DNA of 64,000 nucleotides from Kribbella caucasensis (GCF_004361855.1 NZ_SNWQ01000008.1:1-64000); one strand, 5' to 3'. Counted from the stretch's first letter, positions 43,116-51,386 are shown. The notes: generated by a model from the letters alone, not told the origin. Numbers and translations are program-made.

Positions 43116-45080
43116 CTACCAGGATCCGCCGCCTCCACCGCCGCCACCGCCGCCGGACGAGCCGCCGCTGAAGCCGGATGAGCTGCCTCCCCCACCGCCG
43201 CTGCCCGCGGGCGCCGGAGGTGGGTCGAAGGTGTTCGCCACGGTCTGGCTGATGGTCCCGGCCGCGAAGCCCGAGCTGTAGTACGCCGGACCCGTGTACC
43301 AGTAGGGATCCGGCGTGATCCGCCCGGCCGCGACCAACTGCGCGCAGACCCGCTGCCACCGATCGGCCAGGTCGAAAGCGATGGCCCAGGGCAAGTACTT
43401 GCTGAAGATGTCCTCGCCCTCCTCGAACCGCAGCTGATCCGCCTCCGCCGTCGCCAGGTAGGTCCGGAACCCGATCAACTGGTCGGTCACCGCCCGCCCG
43501 TACGGATTCCGCTGCCCCTTCGCCCGCTTGCCGATCCAGATGCCGATGGCAACGACCACGGCGAGCACAGGTACCACGATGATGGCGGCGCGACCGAGAC
43601 CGCCGGTGGCCGCGCCGACCGCCGTACCGGCGATACCCGCACCGAAGACCCAGAGGCCGATCATCGCCATACAGGCACATGGGAAGCCGCTGGGGAAGCT
43701 CGATCCGCCGCCCGCTCGCGGCATCCGGAGGTACCAGTTGCGCGCCTTGATCTGCTGGCGGAGCGCGTCGATCATCGCGGTGTGCGCCTGCCGCATCCAG
43801 GTGTCACCCGTCGGCCGGCGTTCCAGGGTGATCTCCGAGCCGGGCTGCAGGCCCGGGTAGAGATTCTGCAGTAGCACCTGCTCGTGGGGCGCCGTCGCCA
43901 CGGCCGGGTTGAGCAGGATTGCCTTCTGCTCGGATCCGGTGTTGTCGATCCGTACGCCGCCGCGTACCGCCAGGTCGATCAGCGTCGCGGCGGTCTCGGT
44001 CGTGTTCGCCTTCGCGTCGATCAGCAGACCGCCCTCGGCGACCGGGATCCGCGGCGGCGCGAACGCGACCGGGATCTGGTCGGTGCCCAGCTCGTCCTTC
44101 ACTGCGGCCACCGTGGTCCCGGAGGGCGGGATGGTGCCGGGCGGCATCCCGGCGAACCTCTGGTCGCGGTTTCCGTTCCTGCTGTAGAGGACGGCGGCGG
44201 CGATTGCGCCGAGCGTGACGAGACCCGATCCGATCAGGCTGGGCACGCTAACGCCGGCTCGTTGGAGCGCGCTCGGCGGGTCGACCACGATCGGGGTGTC
44301 GTTCGCGACCACGCCGGGCCTGATGCCTGCCACGATCGTGAGCTGCTCGCCACGCTCCAGGTTCGAAGCCCGGAACACCCCGCTCTCGCCGTTGACCGAC
44401 TTCTGCTCGCAGCTCGTCTCCGACTGCGGCGGGCCGGCGAAGCACTCGACCTGCTGAACGCCCTCGGGTACCTCGACGTTCACCGTCACCTGCTGCAACA
44501 CCGCTTCCCAGCCGGAACCCGCGGCGTCCCAGTAGAGCTCGCTGTGGTCGTCGAAGTGCCGCAGTGCGCCGCGGACGTCGTACTCGATCACGTACGTCAC
44601 GTCGCGGGAGGGGACGGTCTCGTTGGCCGAACCGATCTTGATCTGCACGCTCTGGTCGCGCTGGTTCTTGCTCTTCGTGGTCGACTCGGAGAACTCGTCA
44701 CTCGCGCCTGGAGTGGTCGTGTCGACCTTGATGTTCGAGATCTCGTACTTCTGGTCCTTCGAGTCGTCGTCGCGGTACGGCTCGCGGGTGACCAGGTTCC
44801 GGTAGATCCCGTGCCGGCCGATGCCGCCGAAGTGGTAGGCGATCGTCTCCTTGACGTGCAGCTCCCCGTCACGATTCACCATGTAGTCGATCTGCATGCT
44901 CGTCACGACATCGCCGTCGGCCGCAATCCCGGTCGGCGTGGTCTGCGCTGCTGCGATCTGTGTTGCGGCGAGCTGTGTTGCCGCAGCCTCTGTTGCAGCG
45001 GCTGGGCCGGGTGCGATCCAGCCGGCCAGGACCAGACCCGCGAACACTGTGACTACCGCGGTGAAGACTCCCCTACGCAT
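43116..45080 (-). CDS. DUF2207-domain membrane protein
   Basis: A 654-residue membrane-anchored protein. A signal peptide (about 1-29) is followed by an extracytoplasmic DUF2207 beta domain (about 60-300; MQIDYMVNRDGELHVKETIA, GRHGIYRNLVTREPY), then a transmembrane helix (IGSGLVTLGAIAAAVLYS). A cytoplasmic region and two more helices (CACMAMIGLWVFGAGIAGTA, AAIIVVPVLAVVVAIGIWI) follow. It ends in a Gly/Ser tail with a run of about 10 Gly. This tail is common in DUF2207 proteins and may be exposed. The long frame upstream of 45080 is antisense and not used. Function unknown; envelope role likely. Confidence 0.9.
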   Translation of the reverse strand: MRRGVFTAVVTVFAGLVLAGWIAPGPAAATEAAATQLAATQIAAAQTTPTGIAADGDVVTSMQIDYMVNRDGELHVKETIAYHFGGIGRHGIYRNLVTREPYRDDDSKDQKYEISNIKVDTTTPGASDEFSESTTKSKNQRDQSVQIKIGSANETVPSRDVTYVIEYDVRGALRHFDDHSELYWDAAGSGWEAVLQQVTVNVEVPEGVQQVECFAGPPQSETSCEQKSVNGESGVFRASNLERGEQLTIVAGIRPGVVANDTPIVVDPPSALQRAGVSVPSLIGSGLVTLGAIAAAVLYSRNGNRDQRFAGMPPGTIPPSGTTVAAVKDELGTDQIPVAFAPPRIPVAEGGLLIDAKANTTETAATLIDLAVRGGVRIDNTGSEQKAILLNPAVATAPHEQVLLQNLYPGLQPGSEITLERRPTGDTWMRQAHTAMIDALRQQIKARNWYLRMPRAGGGSSFPSGFPCACMAMIGLWVFGAGIAGTAVGAATGGLGRAAIIVVPVLAVVVAIGIWIGKRAKGQRNPYGRAVTDQLIGFRTYLATAEADQLRFEEGEDIFSKYLPWAIAFDLADRWQRVCAQLVAAGRITPDPYWYTGPAYYSSGFAAGTISQTVANTFDPPPAPAGSGGGGGSSSGFSGGSSGGGGGGGGGGSW

Positions 45081-45100
45081 GCCGCGACAGTAGCGGGGTT

Positions 45101-46348
45101 TCAGTCCACCTTCTGCTGACCCGCCGCCCGGATGGCCGCGGCGACCACGTCCGCTGCAGTCGTGTCCCGCGTACGCCGGCCGCGGTCGTAGTACTGGGTG
45201 GTCGAGATGGTCGCATGGCCAACATCGGCCTGCACGTGCTGGATCCGCGCATCCTGCTCGAGCGCGATCGTCACGTACGCATGCCGCAACGCATGCGGAT
45301 GAATCCGGTCCGCGACGTCCGCCAACGCCGGCCCAGCCTGTACTGCGATCCGCCGGAGCAGCGCGTTGATGTCGAACCGGGAGCAGCGTCCTCCGTCGCG
45401 GGTCGCGATCAACGGACTCGACTCCGCCTTCGTCCGGCCGCGGAGGGTGGGAGTCGACGCCCGCTGGAGCCGATCGCGCTCGGCCAGGTAGTCCAGCACG
45501 GCGCCGATGGCGAGGTCGGTCAGATAGACCTCGCGGTGGACACCGCCTTTGCCGAGCACCCGGAGCATCGGTTCGCCGCCGGAGACCATCAGGTGATCCC
45601 GGTCGAGATTGACCAATTCCGAGACCCGGAGGCCGAGGGTCAGCAGAGCGACGACGGCCACCGCGCGGGCGGCGTACAGGTCTCTTAGTTTCGTACGGTT
45701 CGTAAGTTGGCCGGCGGCGGTGAGGAGGGCGTGGAGCTGGGCTGGGGTGAGCCGGATCGTTGGTGAGGCGTCCCGTGAGCTGCGGTTCAACCCGAGACGT
45801 GCGCGGTTGAGCGCCGCCGGGTTGGCGGGGACGACGCCGGTCTCGGTGAGGTGCGCGTAGAAGGCCGACAGCGTCGAGAGCATCCGCTGCCTGGTCCGCT
45901 TCCCCGCCCCCGCCGCCTCGAGCAGATGCAGCCACAGCTTCACGTCCGCCCCGGTCACACCCCGAGGATCGATCCCCCGCCCCGCACACCACCGAAACCA
46001 CGCAAGCTGATGAAGCCGCCCTTCCGCGCCCGCAGGCGGTCCCCCCACCCCCGCCTCCCACGACCCCGCCCCAGCGGACGCCGATCCACCCGATCCCGCC
46101 CCTCCCGACACAGCTCCGCCCAACGCCGCCTCGATCAGCCGCCAGGTGGTGGGGAGGCCGAGGGCGTAGGCGTAGGTGCGGCGGGTGCCAGGGTTGGCGT
46201 ATTGGCTCAGCCAATCGGCGATCTGCAGTTTCAGTTGCTCGGGGTCGTCGACGCCCGGCCAATCCTCTGTCCGGAGCGCAGGAGTCGCGGCGGTCGTCGG
46301 GCGGAGTGCTTCCAGCAGGACGAGCGGGCTGGGCTGCGGATCACTCAC
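45101..46348 (-). CDS. Tyrosine-type site-specific recombinase (chromosomal side)
   Basis: A 415-residue phage-integrase-family protein. The N-terminal SAM-like domain has WLSQYANPGTRRTYAYALGL and LWLHLLEAAGAGKRTRQRML. The catalytic domain has Arg in LTLGLRVSELVNL, Lys in RVLGKGG, HALRHAYV, DVGHATISTTQYYDR (His and Tyr). A Gly/Ala-rich spacer interrupts the N-terminal region. GTG 46348 begins the plausible protein; frames further upstream run into GC-rich repeats. All catalytic residues are present. It lies just outside the Tn3-family transposon and may mark an older integration site. Confidence 0.9.
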   Translation of the reverse strand: MSDPQPSPLVLLEALRPTTAATPALRTEDWPGVDDPEQLKLQIADWLSQYANPGTRRTYAYALGLPTTWRLIEAALGGAVSGGAGSGGSASAGAGSWEAGVGGPPAGAEGRLHQLAWFRWCAGRGIDPRGVTGADVKLWLHLLEAAGAGKRTRQRMLSTLSAFYAHLTETGVVPANPAALNRARLGLNRSSRDASPTIRLTPAQLHALLTAAGQLTNRTKLRDLYAARAVAVVALLTLGLRVSELVNLDRDHLMVSGGEPMLRVLGKGGVHREVYLTDLAIGAVLDYLAERDRLQRASTPTLRGRTKAESSPLIATRDGGRCSRFDINALLRRIAVQAGPALADVADRIHPHALRHAYVTIALEQDARIQHVQADVGHATISTTQYYDRGRRTRDTTAADVVAAAIRAAGQQKVD

Positions 46349-46378
46349 TACTGGATTCTTGCTGATCGCGGTTGAGCG

Positions 46379-46409
46379 CCCGCGGCTCCCACGCCGAGGG
46401 AGCCGCGGG
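46379..46409. terminator. Strong GC hairpin upstream of the recombinase gene
   Basis: A 12-bp perfect stem (CCCGCGGCTCCC) with a 7-base loop, without a T run. It is followed by a perfect 16-bp tandem repeat (GGCAAGAGCGGGGAGC twice, 46436-46467). Both lie between the chromosomal recombinase and the transposon's left end; they may represent the 3' flank of the gene that originally continued to 56127. Confidence 0.5.
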
Positions 46410-46489
46410 GGCGGGGCGGCCGAGGGCGCGGGGGCGGCAAGAGCGGGGAGCGGCAAGAGCGGGGAGCGGGGCGACGGGCCGGGCGCGCG

Positions 46490-46494
46490 GTCTA
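46490..46494. repeat. Left target-site duplication GTCTA
   Basis: Five bases GTCTA immediately outside the left 39-bp inverted repeat. They are identical to 56127-56131 outside the right one. A 5-bp duplication is the hallmark of Tn3-family transposition. Confidence 0.9.
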
Positions 46495-46533
46495 GGCCCG
46501 GTACTCCCGAAGCTGGCCCGAACCGACAAGTAG
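46495..46533 (+). repeat. Transposon left terminal inverted repeat (IRL)
   Basis: 39 bp beginning GGCCCGGTACTCCCGAAGC and ending ACCGACAAGTAG. It matches the right repeat at 36 of 39 positions; the differences are confined to positions 6-8. Confidence 0.92.
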
Positions 46534-46553
46534 TGGTTGCCGGACCGAGGTGG

Positions 46554-47546
46554 TCAGCGGTCGACGGTGAGTCGGGCGACGGCCGCGTCGAGGTCGTCCT
46601 CGGTGGGCAGGGTATAGACCCGGGTCGAGTCCAATGAGGCGTGGCCGAGGAGTTCGGCGACGGTGACCAGGTCGGTGCCGGCGCGGACCAGGTCGGTGCC
46701 GAAGGTGTGTCGTAGCACGTGTGGGGTGACGTGGTCGGCCAGGCCGGCGGCGCGCGCGATGCGGGCGATGATCGTGTCGGCCGCACGTGTGGACAGTCGG
46801 CCACCGGACCGGTTGAGGAATAGCGCGGGGTTGGTGTCGCTGCCGGGCCAGTTGGGCCGCTCGGCGAGCCAGGCGTCGAGTGTGGTTCCGAGCTCGGTGT
46901 GGACCGGGATGCTGCGTTGTTTGCGGCCCTTGCCGCGGATCCGCAGTCGGCGTCGCCGCTGGGTGGTGGGCAGGTCGTTCAAGTCCAGGCCGACCGTCTC
47001 GGCGATCCGGGTGCCGGCCAGCCGCATCAGCGCCGCCACCGCGCGTTCCCGCGGCGGCGCGGACTGAGCGGCGCGTTGCCAGCGCAGGTCGTCGCGACCA
47101 ACCAGTGCCCTGGGTGCCCGTCGGGCAGGGAGGTCGACGCGGGCGACCTGGTCGCCGTCGAGCTTGCCGAGGCCGCGGCGGATCGCCAGGTCCGAAACGG
47201 CGGCGAGCGCGCCGTTCACGGTTGCCGGCGCCCGCTTCAGCGTGCCGTACAGGTAGGTCTTGTAGTCGCGGGCGGCCCAGGTGGCCGCGGCCGGGTCGGT
47301 GAGCGGGTTGCCGTCGACGGTCGCGTCGGCCAGCCAGGCCAGGTACATCCGCACCCTGGACAGGTAGGTCCGCCGGGCCTGCGTGGTCAGGTCCGCCCGG
47401 GCGAGGTCGCCGGCGTACTGGTCGAGCACCGCCACCAGCGTCGTCGGCAGTGACGTCGGTCTGCGACCCCGCCGCCCGGGCGCCTTGTTCTCTGAACCGG
47501 TTGCGGCTGGTTCAACCGGCGCCGGTGCCGTGTTCTCTGAACTCAC
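46554..47546 (-). CDS. Transposon-borne tyrosine recombinase (TnpI-like, cointegrate resolution)
   Basis: A 330-residue tyrosine recombinase. The N-terminal domain has LDQYAGDLARADLTTQARRT and YLAWLADATV. The catalytic domain has Arg in MRLAGTRIAETVGL, Lys in RIRGKGRKQR, HVLRHTFGTDL and LLGHASLDSTRVYTL (His, Tyr). It lies 21 bp inside the left inverted repeat, in the position of tnpI in Tn4430-like elements, where the recombinase resolves cointegrates. The start GTG 47546 is tentative; the first roughly 30 residues are encoded by a repeat cluster, so translation may begin later (for example at VAVLDQY). Confidence 0.88.
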   Translation of the reverse strand: MSSENTAPAPVEPAATGSENKAPGRRGRRPTSLPTTLVAVLDQYAGDLARADLTTQARRTYLSRVRMYLAWLADATVDGNPLTDPAAATWAARDYKTYLYGTLKRAPATVNGALAAVSDLAIRRGLGKLDGDQVARVDLPARRAPRALVGRDDLRWQRAAQSAPPRERAVAALMRLAGTRIAETVGLDLNDLPTTQRRRRLRIRGKGRKQRSIPVHTELGTTLDAWLAERPNWPGSDTNPALFLNRSGGRLSTRAADTIIARIARAAGLADHVTPHVLRHTFGTDLVRAGTDLVTVAELLGHASLDSTRVYTLPTEDDLDAAVARLTVDR

Positions 47547-47583
47547 AAGAGCGATTCTATTAGAGAAACTATGTTCTCTGAAC
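47487..47583. promoter_or_regulatory. Repeat cluster resembling an internal resolution site
   Basis: GTTCTCTGAAC occurs three times, at 47487-47497, 47532-47542 and 47573-47583. The last copy forms an inverted pair with TTAGAGAAAC (47560-47569) across a 3-bp spacer. An inverted-repeat core plus two direct-repeat copies is the architecture of the TnpI recombination site (IRS) in Tn4430-like transposons. It overlaps the start of the recombinase gene, so it could also regulate it. Confidence 0.6.
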
Positions 47584-47667
47584 CGGCGTAGAATGGGGGT
47601 GTCCGGAACGACGACACTCCACTCCTGAGGTGCCAGCCACACCGGCTCCCCGCAAGGAAGACGCCAA

Positions 47668-48069
47668 ATGTCCGTCTTGCACCGCCACCGGAGATCACAG
47701 AAGACCCCGGCGGATCCTGCTGACACGGCCGCCGCGGATCCAACACACGCAACGATCCCTACGCCCGCAGCCGCGACCGAGCCAGCAGCCGCACCGGCGC
47801 CCTCGCCGGGTCCGGTGCCCCGGACCCGCACGGGTGCCACCTGGGTCGGGATCTGCGCCGCCGTGCTCGCGCTCGTGGTGCTAATCGTGTTCATGCTGCA
47901 AAACACCCACCGCGTCGAGGTCAGCTTCCTGTGGATGAACGGGTCCGTGCCGCTGGCGCTGGCACTGCTGATCGCCGGCGTCGGCGTCGGCATCGTCGCC
48001 ATGGTGGTCGGCACCGCGCGGGTAACCCAGCTGCGCCGGCTCGTCCGCGACCGCCGGCAGCGTCACTGA
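47668..48069 (+). CDS. LapA/DUF1049-domain membrane protein
   Basis: A 133-residue protein. A Pro/Ala-rich cytoplasmic N-terminus (about 55 residues) is followed by two helices: WVGICAAVLALVVLIVFMLQ with NTHRVEVSFLWMNGSVPLAL, then ALLIAGVGVGIVAMVVGTAR and a basic tail. The pattern 'two helices separated by xVxVxFLWxxGxxPL' is the LapA (lipopolysaccharide assembly A)/DUF1049 domain, which is widespread in actinobacteria with unknown role. First cargo gene of the plus-strand group; 121 bp divergent from the recombinase gene. Confidence 0.85.
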   Translation: MSVLHRHRRSQKTPADPADTAAADPTHATIPTPAAATEPAAAPAPSPGPVPRTRTGATWVGICAAVLALVVLIVFMLQNTHRVEVSFLWMNGSVPLALALLIAGVGVGIVAMVVGTARVTQLRRLVRDRRQRH

Positions 48070-48182
48070 GCAGGCTCGTAGTCCCTGGGTCAGCCGGCAG
48101 CGCCAGGCCCCGGGAGATAGCGCTGATCGGAAGGCCGCGGCCAACACAGGGCCCCGGCTCCACTGGCGAGGGAGACGTCGCG

Positions 48183-48488
48183 GTGGCGGACAACAGCCGA
48201 CCCACCAGGCATCGGGTCGCACCGGCCGCCCATGCGCCCGTGCAGGTCCTGATCGGTGGCCGGTGGCTGACCGCCAAGGCGCACGCCGTCCGCGGCGGCC
48301 GCCGCGGCGCACAAGTCCTGATCACCTGTTACGGGCGCCTGGTCTGGATCACCGCCACCCGGGTCCGCAGACCACAACACCCCTCACCCCAACATCATGA
48401 CCTTCCCGACCGGCCGGCGGCCCATCCACCGACCCGGGCAGGCCTCGCGGCCGGAACGGACGGCCCCGAAGACCAGCCGAAGAGGTGA
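48183..48488 (+). CDS. Small basic protein of unknown function
   Basis: A 101-residue protein from GTG 48183 with GAGGGAG upstream. A compact beta-like core (VQVLIGGRWLTAKAHAVRGG, then AQVLITCYGRLVWITATRVR) is followed by a His/Pro-rich tail. It ends 7 bp before the Hsp20 ATG, so the two are probably co-translated. Family not recognised; it may bind RNA or protein, but nothing shows this directly. Confidence 0.6.
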   Translation: MADNSRPTRHRVAPAAHAPVQVLIGGRWLTAKAHAVRGGRRGAQVLITCYGRLVWITATRVRRPQHPSPQHHDLPDRPAAHPPTRAGLAAGTDGPEDQPKR

Positions 48489-48495
48489 CATCACC

Positions 48496-49110
48496 ATGGC
48501 GCGACCACTGCACCCGAACCGACGCCACAGCAGCCGGGCCGGCCAACAGGACCAGCCGTCCCGGAAGGACCCAGACGAGACAGGTGGCCTGGACCGGCCG
48601 GGTCAACCGATGCGCTGGCTGCCGAGCGAACCGTTCGCCCACCTCGAAGACATCTACCGGCGGATGAACCAGATGATGCGCAACCTCGCCGACGACGTCG
48701 ACCTGCGCTCGTGGCGGTCCCCGGTCGACATCGAGGAGACCGACGACGCCTACCTGGTCGAGATCGACCTGCCCGGCGTGCCACGCGACACCCTCGCCCT
48801 CGAGTGGAACGACCGCCAGCTCACCCTGCACGGCGAGGTCAAAGACCGGGAACGGATCGGCATCCTGCACCAGCAGGCCCGACGCACCGGCCCGTTCGAC
48901 CACACCATCACCCTGCCCGGCGCCGTCGACGGCGACAAGATCGAAGCCACACTGGCAAACGGGGTCCTCACCGTCCACGCACCCAAGGCCCAAGCCGCCA
49001 AAGGCCGCCGCATCGAGATCAGCGACACGCCTCCAGCAGCGTCATCGACAGACGCGACCAAGGCGACGGGGGGCGGCCCAGCCAGCGACCCGCCGCCCAA
49101 CGACGGGTGA
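48496..49110 (+). CDS. Hsp20 small heat-shock protein A
   Basis: A 204-residue alpha-crystallin-domain holdase. A basic N-terminal arm (MARPLHPNRR) and LEDIYRRMNQMMRNLADDVD lead to the crystallin domain at about 75-165: DIEETDDAYLVEIDLPGVPR, LTLHGEVKDRERIG, GPFDHTITLPGAVDGDKIEA and the conserved ANGVLTVHAPKA. The C-terminal tail is Ser/Pro-rich and lacks a clear IxI motif (RRIEISD is nearest). Binds unfolding proteins without ATP. RBS AGAGGTGA precedes ATG 48496. Central cargo of the transposon. Confidence 0.94.
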   Translation: MARPLHPNRRHSSRAGQQDQPSRKDPDETGGLDRPGQPMRWLPSEPFAHLEDIYRRMNQMMRNLADDVDLRSWRSPVDIEETDDAYLVEIDLPGVPRDTLALEWNDRQLTLHGEVKDRERIGILHQQARRTGPFDHTITLPGAVDGDKIEATLANGVLTVHAPKAQAAKGRRIEISDTPPAASSTDATKATGGGPASDPPPNDG

Positions 49111-49145
49111 GCGGGAACAGCATCGATTCCGCGGAGGCCGTAGCC

Positions 49146-49529
49146 ATGATTGTGCTCGCGCTGATCCTTGTTGCCGTCGCCGTGGCGCTTGGTGTTGGCG
49201 TGGCTGCCTCGTCCGCCGCCGACGCAAACCTGGAGGTCTTCGGCGCCGGCCTCGGCGTCACCGTGGCAGGTATCTTCTTTGCCGGCGCCGCGACCGCGGC
49301 CGCGCTGGTTCTCGGGCTCTGGCTGCTCAAGAAGGGCATGCGCCGCGGCTACCGCCGCCGCAGGGAGGTCCAGGAGCTACGTACCAGCTCGACGCCACGC
49401 CGACTACCGCCACCGAACGTGCCGGCCAAGACATCGCTGCCGACGACTCCGTTGCCGATCAGGCTGATTCCTCACCGGACCGTCGCCGCAGTGGCCCGCC
49501 AACCCATAGGCGCGACCCCGGCGCTGTAA
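49146..49529 (+). CDS. Two-helix membrane protein
   Basis: A 127-residue protein. Helix 1 is MIVLALILVAVAVALGVGVA and helix 2 is AGLGVTVAGIFFAGAATAAA with the following LVLGLWLL. A strongly basic stretch (KKGMRRGYRRRREVQEL) and a Pro-rich tail follow. Composition is similar to small actinobacterial stress-associated membrane proteins. It follows Hsp20 A by 35 bp and is likely in the same transcript. The stop overlaps a terminator-like hairpin. No named family assigned. Confidence 0.75.
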   Translation: MIVLALILVAVAVALGVGVAASSAADANLEVFGAGLGVTVAGIFFAGAATAAALVLGLWLLKKGMRRGYRRRREVQELRTSSTPRRLPPPNVPAKTSLPTTPLPIRLIPHRTVAAVARQPIGATPAL

Positions 49530-49544
49530 GCCTCAACGCCGGGG
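49516..49544. terminator. Terminator-like hairpin at the end of the first cargo operon
   Basis: Stem CCCCGGCG/CGCCGGGG with a 13-base loop, spanning the stop codon of the two-helix membrane protein. A weak T stretch (CCTTGG) follows. Separates the plus-strand cargo from the convergent desaturase gene. Confidence 0.55.
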
Positions 49545-49666
49545 CCTTGGGCAACGGCCGCCCGGGCGAGCCGCGTTCCGTGCCTATCCCGTTACCCAAC
49601 GAATGAGACACAAACGACGCCGGCTGCCGGGCGCAGCGCCACGAAGGGCCTCGATGTACACCCGAG

Positions 49667-50608
49667 TCAAGCGGCGGCCGCGCGCTTTTTCTCGAGGCGT
49701 TCGTGGTCTGGCCATTTGACGTCGTACGCCCAGCCAAGCCGTTCGAATCGCTTGATGAACCAGGCGTTGACGTCGATCTGTCCCTTGAGTACACCGTGGC
49801 GTGCGCAGGTAGGGTCGGCGTGGTGGAGGTTGTGCCATGACTCGCCCTGACTCAGGATGGCAAGCCACCAGACGTTCCCTGACCGGTCGCGGGCGTCGAA
49901 GGGTTTCTCGCCGGTGACATGACAGATCGAGTTGATCGAGAATGTGACGTGGTGCATCAGGGCGATGCGGACCAGAGTGCCCCAGAAGAATCCGGTAGCG
50001 GCACCGTTCCACGACCTGTCCCAAAGCCCGCCGATGAGCGCCGGTGCTAGCAAAGAGACCGCCGCCAACTCACGGAAATGCCGCGAAATCCAAACCATGT
50101 CGCGGTCCTTCAGGAGATCTGGGGCGTAGTGCTTCGGGTCAGCGCGATCCTCGCCCCAGAGCACCCACCCGACGTGGGCGAAAATGAACCCCTTGGTCAC
50201 CGCCCAAGCGGTGGTGCCGTAGCGCCAAGGCGAGTGTGGATCGCCCTCTCTGTCGGAGAACTTGTGGTGTTTGCGGTGGTCGGCCACCCAGCGGATGACG
50301 GGTCCTTCAAGCGCCATACTGCCGGCGATTGCGAGTCCGATCTTGAGGCCACGCTTGCTCTTGAAGGAGCCGTGGGTGAAGCCTCGGTGGTAGCCGACGC
50401 CTATGCCGGTGGCGGTGATCACGTAGAACACGACCAGGAGGACGATGTCGTGCCAGCCGATCCAGCCGCCCCAGGCGAAGAAGATCCCTGGCAGTAGCGC
50501 GAGAGTAGGCACGACGATGAAAACCCAAATGAGCCCACGCTCGAGCTTGCCACCAACGGGTTGGAATTCGCCCGGAGGCGAATCATCGGAACCTGCTGCT
50601 GAAGTCAT
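49667..50608 (-). CDS. Membrane acyl-lipid/acyl-CoA desaturase (delta-9 type)
   Basis: A 313-residue integral membrane di-iron desaturase. The three histidine boxes are present: HRGFTH (about residue 74), HRKHH (about 112) and HNLHH (about 260). Four hydrophobic segments alternate with them (LIWVFIVVPTLALLPGIFFA, IVLLVVFYVITATGIGVGYH). It introduces a cis double bond into saturated acyl chains using O2 and an electron donor, increasing membrane fluidity. No reductase gene is adjacent. It is on the opposite strand from the chaperones, so it is separately regulated. A CACCCG/CGGGTG hairpin lies in its leader near 50642. Confidence 0.93.
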   Translation of the reverse strand: MTSAAGSDDSPPGEFQPVGGKLERGLIWVFIVVPTLALLPGIFFAWGGWIGWHDIVLLVVFYVITATGIGVGYHRGFTHGSFKSKRGLKIGLAIAGSMALEGPVIRWVADHRKHHKFSDREGDPHSPWRYGTTAWAVTKGFIFAHVGWVLWGEDRADPKHYAPDLLKDRDMVWISRHFRELAAVSLLAPALIGGLWDRSWNGAATGFFWGTLVRIALMHHVTFSINSICHVTGEKPFDARDRSGNVWWLAILSQGESWHNLHHADPTCARHGVLKGQIDVNAWFIKRFERLGWAYDVKWPDHERLEKKRAAAA

Positions 50609-50729
50609 GGTTCACTCCTAGATGCTGGTCTCCTCAGACCGACACCCGAGCACGGGTGGGCCTTAGTGAGCCGCCTCTTGGGCGGCCCAAGCACGTCGCT
50701 TCTGAACCCCGAAGCCTCGCCGTCTCGTC

Positions 50730-50950
50730 GGCCCGGGCGGACCGGCGCCGTATCCAACAGATGCCCCGACGCACGATCATCCACTCGCGACTCCACCCGT
50801 AACGATGACACTTGACCACACCGCCTCCCACTCCACATCGCCGACCAAGGCCGACCCACCGGTCCACCGCCAACTGCGCGAACCCGGCAGCTACCACCAC
50901 GCCTATCGCGGGCGAACTTGAACCGGGCCGAGCCCGGACGCTACGGCCGC
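50730..50950 (-). pseudogene. Duplicated remnant of the tnpA 3' end (copy 1)
   Basis: About 97% identical over 221 bp to 52893-53113. On the minus strand its last codons give the same C-terminus as the full transposase (VASGLGPVQVRPR, stop at about 50903). The rest is the transposase 3' flank. It marks a former transposon end now buried inside the element. Confidence 0.85.
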
Positions 50951-51227
50951 GGTGGCGTCCGAACTCGACGTGGCTGTGGGCAACGAGTCGGTGCTGTAGG
51001 GTCATCTGTTTGCGCGACGCACATCCAGGACACCTCGAGGCAGCTGGGGGTGACGCCAGCCGCCATGGTTCGGCCGGGAGGGCCGCGCAGACCGCTGCTC
51101 ACCGAGCTCTGGTCCATGGACATCGGGCACCACACCGTGGATTCTGTTCTTATAGCGGTCGACCTGCGCGTCCCGCTTCGGCGATGTCGACGGGTCGGTC
51201 TGAGTGCGTGGAACCACGGAGGTGGTC
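50951..51227. other. 277-bp stretch between the tnpA remnant and the hydrophobic-protein gene
   Basis: No gene supported. The promoter for the second cargo operon should lie here; GTGGATTCTGTTCTTATAGC near 51137-51156 is a locally AT-rich patch. Confidence 0.35.
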
Positions 51228-51386
51228 ATGCTCATACTGCTGATCCTCTTACTGGTGCTCTGGCTTGTCCTGACGATCGTCGGCTTCGCCGTCGAGGGCC
51301 TGGTCTGGCTCGGCATCATCGGGATCGTCCTGTTCCTAGGGACCGGGGCGATCGGGTTCGTTCGGCGCAAGGCCATCCACCGATAG
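51228..51386 (+). CDS. Very small hydrophobic membrane protein
   Basis: A 52-residue protein, almost entirely membrane-embedded: LILLILLLVLWLVLTIVGFA, then GLVWLGIIGIVLFLGTGAIG, ending in basic FVRRKAIHR. GGAGG at 51218-51222 precedes ATG 51228. Similar 'hydrophobic proteins' are numerous in streptomycetes and relatives; function unknown. It is first in the second plus-strand cargo group, 94 bp before Hsp20 B. Confidence 0.75.
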   Translation: MLILLILLLVLWLVLTIVGFAVEGLVWLGIIGIVLFLGTGAIGFVRRKAIHR

